DNA of 30,308 nt from DATKXU01 sp035528905 (GTDB lineage: Bacteria; Armatimonadota; UBA5829; DTJY01): the NCBI GenBank assembly GCA_035528905.1, contig DATKXU010000016.1, positions 1-30,308 of the forward strand, read 5' to 3'. Below are positions 21,609 to 28,509 of the stretch, one piece after another. The notes under the pieces were generated by a model, which saw nothing but the letters and a program-made list of their open reading frames with translations, had not been told where the DNA came from and did not search any database. Within the stretch, counting starts at the first letter, position 1, and every line of letters begins with the position of its first letter. A program made the translations under genes and the position numbers.

Positions 21609-23090
21609 TCAGGGCACGGCAGCAAGACGCGAGACTATCGGAATGCCCGCAAGCGGCGCGAGCAACGTCAGAATGATCAATCCTATCAAGATCCAATTCA
21701 TGGTTCGCGGGAGATCGAGCGCGCGTGCGGCCTCCAAAGGCTGCGCCTTCGCGGACGCGCCTTTTGCCTTGCCGAAGAACACCTTCTGGCCCACCCACAA
21801 GAACCAGCCGAATGTGACGAGGCTCTCGACGAGCACGAGTATCAGCGCAATAGGACCGAATGCGCCGGGAACCTGCAAAGCCCCCGCCAGAACGTAAATC
21901 TTGCTCCAGAAGCAGGCCAGCGGCGGCACGCCGGTCAACGCGAACGCGCCCACGAAGAACGCGACAGCGGCAATCGGCATGCTCTGCGCCATGCCGGACA
22001 GCTTGGAGATGCTTCGGGTCCCGGTGGCGTATGCGACCGCACCGACCGTCAGGAACAGCGTGGTCTTGGCGCAGGCGTGCATCATTATGTGAAGGACCGC
22101 TCCCCTGAACGCCAGGGACGAGCCCAGCGCTCCCAATCCGATGCCGAGGAATATGTAGCTGAGCTGCGCTATGGTCGAGTAGGCGAGCAGGCGCTTCAGA
22201 TCGTCCTGGAAGAAGTAGAGGTAGAGGGCGGCGAACATCGTCACAAGCGCGCCGATGGAGAGCAGCAGGCCCATTCCCGTCGGGAGCGCCCAGCCAGCCG
22301 ATATGAGCCTCGCCGTCAGGAATACGCCCGCCTTCACCATTGCTGCGGCGTGCAGATACGCGCTGATCGGCGTCGGCGCGGCCATCGCATCCGGCAGCCA
22401 TGTGTGGAACGGAAGCTGAGCGCTCTTCGCCCACGCAGCGATCATGAAGAACGCGAATGCCAGCGCGCGCGCTCCCGGCGTCATCAGGCCGAGCGCGGAG
22501 AATTTCGCCGATCCCGTGACGCTGAAGACCCAAATGAGGCCGCCGAGGAAGAACAGCCCGCCGAATGATGTCACCATCAGCGCCTTCATGCCGGCCTTCA
22601 AGCTCTCCTGGTTGTCGTAGAACGAGATCAAGGCCCAGGAGCAGAGCGTCGTCAGCTCCCAGAATATGAGCAGTTGAAGCAGCGTGGGCGAGATGGCAAT
22701 CCCCACCATCGAGCCGACGAACGCGAGCAGCCAGAAGTAATACCGCGCATGTCCGGCCTCTACGGGATGATCGCGGTTGCCGCGTGAAAGGTATCCGGCG
22801 GAGTAAATGGCAATCGCGACGCCGATGATCGTCGAGACCAGCAGCATTGCGAACGCCAGCGGATCGAGTTGATAGCCGAAAAGGCCGTTCGACGCCGCTT
22901 CGCCGAGCCAGGGCATAGTGCCGAAGAGATAGGTCTTGACGGGTAGATTGACCGATAGCGCGACTGCAGCGGCAGCCGTGAGGAGCGTCGCCAGAGCAGC
23001 GACCGGCTTGGAGGCCCGGTCCCTAACAGCCAGGCAAGCGACTGCGCCCAGGAACGGGATTGCCACTACAGCAGCTACCAACGGTTGCAT
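21609..23090 (-). CDS. hyfD: Antiporter-like membrane subunit (HyfD/NuoL-M type)
   Basis: The protein is 493 residues with about 14 membrane segments. Motifs: LLIFWELTTLCSWALISF (Glu), AAWAKSAQLPFHTWLPDAM and AAAMVKAGVFLTARL (Lys residues), QDDLKRLLAYSTIAQLSYI with the following HIMMHACAKTTLFL (His, Lys), and GVPPLACFWSKIYVL. Length matches E. coli HyfD (about 479). It follows hyfI by 18 nt with a GGAAGGA site. The assignment among hyfB/D/F rests on length and order. Confidence 0.87.
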   Translation of the reverse strand: MQPLVAAVVAIPFLGAVACLAVRDRASKPVAALATLLTAAAAVALSVNLPVKTYLFGTMPWLGEAASNGLFGYQLDPLAFAMLLVSTIIGVAIAIYSAGYLSRGNRDHPVEAGHARYYFWLLAFVGSMVGIAISPTLLQLLIFWELTTLCSWALISFYDNQESLKAGMKALMVTSFGGLFFLGGLIWVFSVTGSAKFSALGLMTPGARALAFAFFMIAAWAKSAQLPFHTWLPDAMAAPTPISAYLHAAAMVKAGVFLTARLISAGWALPTGMGLLLSIGALVTMFAALYLYFFQDDLKRLLAYSTIAQLSYIFLGIGLGALGSSLAFRGAVLHIMMHACAKTTLFLTVGAVAYATGTRSISKLSGMAQSMPIAAVAFFVGAFALTGVPPLACFWSKIYVLAGALQVPGAFGPIALILVLVESLVTFGWFLWVGQKVFFGKAKGASAKAQPLEAARALDLPRTMNWILIGLIILTLLAPLAGIPIVSRLAAVP

Positions 23091-23108
23091 TTCCGGTCCT
23101 TCCTTCCT

Positions 23109-23630
23109 CTAACCAGGGGCCGCTACCGGTTCGCCCTGCCATCTGTCCAAGTACTCATCGAGGTCGAAGCCGGGCGGAAGGTGCTGCTCGTGCCGCGCCG
23201 CCACCTTCTTCGGCACGAGGCCCAGCGCCAGCGCCGCACCGTAGATAATCGCTTCCGGCCTCGGCGGACATCCGGGAATGTACATGTTGACCGGCACGAC
23301 CTTATCCGCGCCGCCAAGTATGTTGTAGGTGTCGAACCATATATTGCCGCCGACCGCGCATGCCCCGACCGCTATTACCACCTTCGGGTCGGGCACCGCT
23401 TCGTAGAGCCGCCTCAGCGCGGGCGCCACCTGCCTGCTGACCGAGCCGGATATGACGAGCGCGTCCGCATGGCGCGCGCTCCCGACCAGCTTCATCCCGA
23501 ACCGCTCCACGTCGTAGTACGGCGTGAGGACGTCAATGACCTCGATATCGCAGCCGTTGCACGCTCCGCAGTTCGCGTGGAACAGCCAGAGCGATTTCGG
23601 GAACATCTTCCTGCAAAGCTCGGGTATCAT
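23109..23630 (-). CDS. hyfI: [NiFe] hydrogenase small subunit (HyfI/HycG/NuoB-like)
   Basis: The protein is 173 residues, about the length of NuoB and MbhJ and shorter than E. coli HyfI. It holds the proximal [4Fe-4S] cluster: ligands in HANCGACNGCD (Cys21, Cys24), AVGACAVGG (Cys91) and IPGCPPRPEA (Cys121). It lacks a Tat signal and the extra clusters of group 1 enzymes, as expected for group 4. It passes electrons between the Ni-Fe site in HyfG and HyfH. The start overlaps hyfH by 4 nt (ATGA), so translation is coupled. Confidence 0.94.
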   Translation of the reverse strand: MIPELCRKMFPKSLWLFHANCGACNGCDIEVIDVLTPYYDVERFGMKLVGSARHADALVISGSVSRQVAPALRRLYEAVPDPKVVIAVGACAVGGNIWFDTYNILGGADKVVPVNMYIPGCPPRPEAIIYGAALALGLVPKKVAARHEQHLPPGFDLDEYLDRWQGEPVAAPG

Positions 23631-24157
23631 TGGTCCTCCTCGCCTTCCCTGACCAGCGACACAGGGGGTACGAAATCAATAGCTGGCTTGACCGGGAATA
23701 TGCCGTGTTTGTTCTCTTCGCCGGGGCCTCTGCCGCGCCAGCGTTTACTGCGAAACTTGTCTATCGCATTCTCCGTCTCGAAGCAGCGACCGCATCGCTG
23801 GCAGCTCGACATCCAGAGCGCCATGTCCGACTTCAGGTCGGATTTGTCTGGAGTCGAAGTCTCGAATTGGTCCGTCGGCCAGATTGCGTCCTCGGGGCAG
23901 ACCTCGTAGCACCTGGCGCACTGGATGCACCGATCGAGGTGGAAGGTGATCCTCGAGACCTCGCCGATGTCCTCTATAACGATGCACCTGGGCGGGCAGA
24001 CGTTCGCGCAGCCGCCGCAGCCGATGCACTTGCGGGCGTCGAACTCGATCTTGCCGCGGAACTTCGGCGGCACCTGTGCCGGCTTGAACGGATACGGAAG
24101 AGTCACCCGGCCCGCGCCAAAGCATATCACCGCTTCCTTGAACTTAGCCTTGAACAT
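23627..24157 (-). CDS. hyfH: Hydrogenase ferredoxin-like subunit (HyfH/HycF/NuoI type)
   Basis: The protein is 176 residues. It has two [4Fe-4S] sites, CIGCGGCANVCPPRC (about 44-58) and CIQCARCYEVCPEDA (about 77-91), which relay electrons from the soluble module to the small subunit. A third cysteine group SCQRCGRCFETENAI at about 118-132 has only three Cys in a CxxCxxC array, matching the extra site seen in HycF/HyfH-type subunits. The N-terminus YPFKPAQVPPKFRGKIEFD is typical of NuoI/HycF. It starts 6 nt after the hyfG stop. Its partner upstream in electron flow may be the HydB/HydG/FDH-like proteins. Confidence 0.92.
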   Translation of the reverse strand: MFKAKFKEAVICFGAGRVTLPYPFKPAQVPPKFRGKIEFDARKCIGCGGCANVCPPRCIVIEDIGEVSRITFHLDRCIQCARCYEVCPEDAIWPTDQFETSTPDKSDLKSDMALWMSSCQRCGRCFETENAIDKFRSKRWRGRGPGEENKHGIFPVKPAIDFVPPVSLVREGEEDQ

Positions 24158-24163
24158 CTGCGC

Positions 24164-25843
24164 CTACTCCTTCCGGCCCCTGCGCCTGGACATCTCCTCC
24201 AGCTCCGCTCTGGTGTAAATGCGGACTTCCTTCGTATTCACGTCGAGCGTCTCCACACGCTCTGTGCACGAGAAGCATGGGTCGTAGCTGCCAATGCTGA
24301 TTGGAACATCCGCAAGCTGAAGGCCCTCGATCATGCACGGCACCGCCTGGAGGTTCGGGTACGTGGGCGCCCTAACCCGCCAGCGGTACGGCCGATTCTC
24401 TTCGCCGCTCAACACGTAGTGATGCGACTCGCCTCTCGCGGCCTCGACCGAGCACAGGCCGATCTTCCCGTAGGGCAAATCCTGGACGATATCGGCCATG
24501 ACCGGGCCTGCCGGCATGTCATCGAGCGCCTTGCGAACGAGGCGGATGGACTCGAAGGTCTCCAGAACTCTCACAATCGTCCTCGCCCAGGAGTCACAGC
24601 CGTCCTGATATTGGATTTGGACGCCGAGCTCCTCGTATGCGGCGTAGGGATGGTCCACTCGCACATCTATCGGCAGGTTCGAGCCTCTGGCAGTCGGACC
24701 CACCGCGCCAAAGGCCCGCGCGTTCTCCTCCGTGAGTATGCCGACACCCTTCAGGCGGGCCATGAGGGTTGTGTCTATCACGACTGCATCGGCGATACCC
24801 TTGAACTCGGCCTCGACCTTATCTATAACCCGCCTGATGTCCTCGGCCGCGGCATCGTCTATATCGAATCGCACGCCACCGATCAGGTTCGATGAATAGT
24901 GCTTGCGGTTGCCGGTGACACGCTCCATCAGCCACATGACCGGCTCCCTGATCCGCCACACCTGCATCAGGATGGTGTCGAACCCGATTATGTGCCCGGC
25001 CAGGCCGACCCAAAGGAGATGGCTGTGTATGCGTTCGAGCTCCAGGAGAAGGGAGCGGATGTACTTCGCGCGGATCGGCGTATCTATGCCGCAAGCGTCC
25101 TCGACGGCCTGGCAGTAGGCGCAGGAGTGGACCTGGCCGCAAATCCCGCATATCTGCTGCGCCACGAATGGAATCTGGTTGTAGTTGAGCTCGCTGTCCG
25201 CGAGCTTTTCGATGGCGCGGTGGTTGTAGAAGCCCCGATAATCCGAGCCGACTACGCGCTCGCCGTCCATGAACAGCCTGAACTGAGCCGGCTCTTCGAG
25301 GACGGGATAGAACGGGCCGAGCGGGACGACCACCGTTCCCTCAGGCGCATCCTTCGGCGGGGGAGCGTTTTGCGGCTCGAACGGGAACCGCACGTTGTAC
25401 GCAAACTCCCGGCGAAGGGGATAAACGTCCTTCGGGAAGTCATCGGAGAGCACCAGCCGGCGAGGGTCAGGATGGCCGACCGGCACGATGCCGAGCAGGT
25501 CGAATGCTTCGCGCTCCGCCCAGTTCGCCGCGGGCACTTCCGGCGTTATCGAGCCGACTGTGAGGTCGTCCGGAGGCACATGAGATTGCAGCACGAGGAA
25601 CTTCTTATCCCCATCGAAGGCCAGGATATAGGATACGCGGTAATCGCCGGTCTTGGGCCGCATATCGGTAGCCACTGTGACGACGAATCTCGCGCCCAAC
25701 TGGTTGACCGCGTACTTCGCCACCGCAGGCAATGCGTCACGCGGAATAGTGGCGACAAACTGATCCTTCACATGCTCCTCGAGACTCTCCAGGACGCCGG
25801 GAAACTGCGCCCACAGATCCGAGGCAAACTCCTGCTGCTTCAC
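24164..25843 (-). CDS. hyfG: [NiFe] hydrogenase group 4 large subunit, NuoC-NuoD fusion (HyfG/HycE type)
   Basis: This is the catalytic subunit, 559 residues. Residues 1-145 form a NuoC-like domain (NWAEREAFDLLGI, DDFPKDVYPLR). The rest is NuoD/large-subunit-like. Nickel ligands: L1 motif ICGICGQVHS (Cys232, Cys235) and L2 motif DPCFSCTER (Cys523, Cys526). All four Cys are present, so this is a hydrogenase and not a complex I subunit. After Arg529 comes a 30-residue tail (VETLDVNTKEVRIYTRAEL and onward). By analogy with HycE it should be cut by the HycI-like protease encoded upstream. The start is GTG 25843 with GGGAG upstream. The 205-bp gap before it separates this structural block from the hydB/hydG/hycI block. 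Confidence 0.95.
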   Translation of the reverse strand: MKQQEFASDLWAQFPGVLESLEEHVKDQFVATIPRDALPAVAKYAVNQLGARFVVTVATDMRPKTGDYRVSYILAFDGDKKFLVLQSHVPPDDLTVGSITPEVPAANWAEREAFDLLGIVPVGHPDPRRLVLSDDFPKDVYPLRREFAYNVRFPFEPQNAPPPKDAPEGTVVVPLGPFYPVLEEPAQFRLFMDGERVVGSDYRGFYNHRAIEKLADSELNYNQIPFVAQQICGICGQVHSCAYCQAVEDACGIDTPIRAKYIRSLLLELERIHSHLLWVGLAGHIIGFDTILMQVWRIREPVMWLMERVTGNRKHYSSNLIGGVRFDIDDAAAEDIRRVIDKVEAEFKGIADAVVIDTTLMARLKGVGILTEENARAFGAVGPTARGSNLPIDVRVDHPYAAYEELGVQIQYQDGCDSWARTIVRVLETFESIRLVRKALDDMPAGPVMADIVQDLPYGKIGLCSVEAARGESHHYVLSGEENRPYRWRVRAPTYPNLQAVPCMIEGLQLADVPISIGSYDPCFSCTERVETLDVNTKEVRIYTRAELEEMSRRRGRKE

Positions 25844-26048
25844 TTTTGTTCTCCCTACACCTCGTACTCGTATCTCGTACTCTTATACAAAATCCGGCAA
25901 CTTCGGGTGTGAATACCTGAGAGGGTGAGTCTCCTGCCGAATCTACCACGGCTCAGCAGGAGCTTCGCCCTCCCGAATGCCCTTTTTTGGACAATCCCAC
26001 ATCCAATATCACTCATCACTCGTCACTCATCACGATGCACGAGTAAGA
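25844..26048. repeat. Repeat-filled intercistronic gap between hycI and hyfG
   Basis: On the plus strand it holds CTCGTACTCGTATCTCGTACTC (split here; a near-tandem repeat at about 25860-25882), an inverted pair CTCCTGC/GCAGGAG (25931-25937 with 25956-25962), the word CGGCTCAGCAGGAGCTTCGC running into CCTCCCGA, and ATCACTCATCACTCGTCACTC near 26010-26030. The last word matches the ACTCATCACTC type found between hypD and hypE. I see no coding sequence, no clear promoter and no clear terminator in it. Confidence 0.75.
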
Positions 26049-26528
26049 TCAGGCTCTTTCGCTTGTCTGGCCGATTATGCTCCTCAATCCCCCCGCGAGA
26101 TTCGCTGCCGAGCGCTTCACCTCGTCGCTCATAGGCGATCCGTATCGCGCGTCCTTCGGCTGAATCGCCAACACGAAGCACTTGCACTCCAGCCCGCGCT
26201 CCAGGTATTCCATCGTCAGCCTGAGCGGCGCTCTATGAGTATCGAATCCGCTCGTCCGCAGGTCGGTCGGCGAGAGCAGAGCCGCGTCACCTGGTGCGCC
26301 GCCGAAGTCAACCGCATCTACAAACAGCACCGTATCGGGCGCCAGCTCCCGGAGCTTCCAGGTATCGAGCTCCGGCGACGCGCCGCTGTCAATCACACAC
26401 TCGACGCCCGCCTCCGCGAGCAGTTGAATCACAAGCGGGCCTGCGCCGTCGTCGCCGCGCCTGACATCTCCGACGCCGACGACCGCCACGCTCCCTACCA
26501 GTTTTGAGGCCAATTCTTCGTGCAACAA
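26049..26528 (-). CDS. hycI: Hydrogenase maturation endopeptidase, HycI type
   Basis: The protein is 159 residues. It removes the C-terminal tail of the large subunit after nickel insertion. Nickel-sensing residues are present: Asp in GDDGAGPLV (about 24-32), Asp in FVDAVDFGGAPGD (about 90) and His in DTHRAPLRLTMEYLE (about 115). IDSGASPELDTWKLREL and AIQPKDARYG match HycI rather than HyaD/HybD. The opening GVGD has Asp where the family normally has Asn (GxGN). It starts 4 nt after hydG. Its substrate is very likely HyfG, which carries a 30-residue tail. Confidence 0.92.
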   Translation of the reverse strand: MLHEELASKLVGSVAVVGVGDVRRGDDGAGPLVIQLLAEAGVECVIDSGASPELDTWKLRELAPDTVLFVDAVDFGGAPGDAALLSPTDLRTSGFDTHRAPLRLTMEYLERGLECKCFVLAIQPKDARYGSPMSDEVKRSAANLAGGLRSIIGQTSERA

Positions 26529-26532
26529 GGTC

Positions 26533-27417
26533 CTAGAGTTTCAGCTCGGGCAAGGCGCGCATCTGCTGGTAGGTGAATACCGGGCCTTCCGTGCAAAGAT
26601 AGACATGGTTGACGCAGCAGTGCCCGCACTTCCCGACGCCGCATTTCATGTAGCGCTCGAGACTGGTGACCAGCCGGTCCTCCGAAAACCCCATCTTCAG
26701 GAGGCCGATGGTCACGAACTTGATCATGATCGCCGGGCCGCAGTTGAGCGCAACGGTGTTCCGGGCGTCAATCTTGATCTTGTCGAATAAGGTCGTCACA
26801 ACGCCGACGTTGTCCTTCCAGGTATCGTCACCGATGTCCACCGTCTGAAGCAGGTGCATGTCGTCCCGCTTGGCCCACTCTTCCAGATCGTACTTGAAGT
26901 CGCGGTCCGCCGGCGTCCTCGCGCCGTACAGCATCCAGAACTCGCCGTAGTCCTTCCGGTTCGCCAGTATCTGAAGAATCGCGGGCCGAAGCGGCGCGAG
27001 TCCGCAGCCTCCGCTGACCACGAGGAGGTCCATGCCCTTCACGGCTTCCAGGGGCCAGCAATTGCCAAACGGCCCTCGGATGCCGACCTGGTCTCCCCGC
27101 TTGAGCTCGTGCATCATCTGCGTGACCTTGCCGCGCGCGACAACGGTCAGCTCAAAAAAGGACTTCTCCAGCGGGTTCGAGGCAAATCCTATGGGCGCCT
27201 CGCCGGCGCCGAATATGGTCACTTCGACGAACTGCCCAGGCTCCCAGCTAAACGACTTTGCGTATTCCTTATCCTCAAAGCACAGCCTGAAGGTCTTGGT
27301 GTCTGGGGTTTCGTCAAATATCTCGTCCACGACCGCGATCATCGGCATGTAGAGATTCTCGCTCGGCTGGTCGGTAACTCCCCACATTTTTCTCGGCTTG
27401 GCTGGTGTGAGAACCAT
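26533..27417 (-). CDS. hydG: FAD/NAD(P)-binding oxidoreductase subunit (HydG / sulfhydrogenase gamma-like)
   Basis: The protein is 294 residues of the ferredoxin-NADP reductase superfamily. An N-terminal FAD-binding beta-barrel (WEPGQFVEVTIFG, then EAPIGFASNP and LTVVARGKVTQMMHEL) is followed by a nucleotide-binding domain with VVSGGCGLAPLRPAIL, WMLYGARTPAD and NCGPAIMIKF. The C-terminus has the [2Fe-2S] motif CGVGKCGHCCVNHVYLC. Relatives are the gamma subunit of Pyrococcus sulfhydrogenase and anaerobic sulfite reductase B, which exchange electrons with NAD(P)H. The flavin motif PIGFASNP is less usual than the PFS/RPYS type. It is packed between hydB (3 nt) and hycI (4 nt), so it is probably the pyridine-nucleotide port of this complex. 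Confidence 0.9.
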   Translation of the reverse strand: MVLTPAKPRKMWGVTDQPSENLYMPMIAVVDEIFDETPDTKTFRLCFEDKEYAKSFSWEPGQFVEVTIFGAGEAPIGFASNPLEKSFFELTVVARGKVTQMMHELKRGDQVGIRGPFGNCWPLEAVKGMDLLVVSGGCGLAPLRPAILQILANRKDYGEFWMLYGARTPADRDFKYDLEEWAKRDDMHLLQTVDIGDDTWKDNVGVVTTLFDKIKIDARNTVALNCGPAIMIKFVTIGLLKMGFSEDRLVTSLERYMKCGVGKCGHCCVNHVYLCTEGPVFTYQQMRALPELKL

Positions 27418-27420
27418 TGC

Positions 27421-28509
27421 TTACACCTCGGCGGCCCTGTCTTGGGCCGGAAGATACTTGTGCATTCCTCTTCTAATGCGCTTGACGACGTCGGGCACGC
27501 CCAGCTTCGTGAGACACGCGCTGATGCAGCGTCCGCAGCCGACGCATCCGTGCCTGCCGTCGCGCATTATATATGGATAACTCGTCTTATGGTAGAACCG
27601 GCGCTGCACGCGGCTGCCGAACGTCGGCCTGGGATTGTGTCCGCTCGCCTCGCGCGTGAATCCGGCGTACTGGCAGGAGTCCCATGACCTGCACCTCGTG
27701 AAAGAGCCGTCCGCTTCGGCGCGATCGTCAACTGTATAGCACGTGCAGACAGGGCATAGGTTCGTGCAGGCGCCGCACCTAAAACAGGTCGAGCCCAGCT
27801 CCTCCCATATCTCATCCGGAACCTCATCGGCTGATATGAAGTCAATGGCCTTCGCGAGGTAGGCCGTCGTCTCGAAGAGCAAATCCGCCTGGACCTCGAT
27901 TCGTCGCCGCTCGGCGATGTCGTCCGACCCTGCCTTCACGAGCATCGAGGCGCCTGCCTCGGTGGCCTTTGTTCCCTTCTCCGAGCCGATCTCGTAGAGG
28001 AACCTGTCGCCCAGGTCGGTCAACTGCACGTCGAAGCCCGCGTTCAGATACGGGCCTGCGTCGCAGCAGATGCAGAAGCACTCCTTCTTCGGCGGCGCGT
28101 TGCAGACCAGGCTGAAAAGGACGGTGCTGTCCGAACGAGCCTTGTAGTACGGATCCACGATCGGAGAGCCGAAGAACTTCTCCTGGAACCTGATTGCCGA
28201 CACGTCGCACGAGCGAATGCCGAGTATCGCCTGGGGCGGCGCCTCGTTTATAGCTTCGAGGCGAATCCGCCGCGGCGGACCGCATTCGTAGCGGAACATG
28301 TCCTCATAGTGCGGCAGCAGGAAGCGCTTCGGCGGATAGATAACGTGCCCGTAGTCCCAGGCGATCTCCCCTGGAGATTCGACCACTCCGAAGGTCACAT
28401 CGCCGCCGAACAGATACCTCGGAGCGACGAGCCGCATTTCCTTGGCCACGCCCGCAAAGAACTTCGACACATCCGTCTTCTTCAGAACCCAGGTTTCGCT
28501 AGCCTTCAT
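27421..28509 (-). CDS. hydB: Fe-S electron-transfer subunit (HydB / sulfhydrogenase beta, AsrA-like)
   Basis: The protein is 362 residues. The N-terminal region matches the sulfhydrogenase beta/AsrA family (YGHVIYPPKRFLLPHYEDMF split here, GIRSCDVSAIRFQEKFF, CFCICCDAGPYLNAGFDVQL). Two ferredoxin-type cluster sites follow at the C-terminus: CFRCGACTNLCPVCTCY (about 250-266) and CVGCGRCISACL (about 332-343). Such subunits relay electrons between a flavoprotein (HydG) and a catalytic subunit. Its start overlaps the FDH-like gene by 4 nt (ATGA) and it ends 3 nt before hydG, so the three form a translationally coupled module. The extra Cys-rich CFCICC near residue 165 may bind another cluster. Confidence 0.9.
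   Translation of the reverse strand: MKASETWVLKKTDVSKFFAGVAKEMRLVAPRYLFGGDVTFGVVESPGEIAWDYGHVIYPPKRFLLPHYEDMFRYECGPPRRIRLEAINEAPPQAILGIRSCDVSAIRFQEKFFGSPIVDPYYKARSDSTVLFSLVCNAPPKKECFCICCDAGPYLNAGFDVQLTDLGDRFLYEIGSEKGTKATEAGASMLVKAGSDDIAERRRIEVQADLLFETTAYLAKAIDFISADEVPDEIWEELGSTCFRCGACTNLCPVCTCYTVDDRAEADGSFTRCRSWDSCQYAGFTREASGHNPRPTFGSRVQRRFYHKTSYPYIMRDGRHGCVGCGRCISACLTKLGVPDVVKRIRRGMHKYLPAQDRAAEV

Noticed and set aside
16380..25843. Reading the nuo-like genes as respiratory complex I
   Set aside because: The large subunit has both nickel-binding CxxC pairs, a HycI-like protease and hyp genes are present, and NuoE/F/A/J are absent here.
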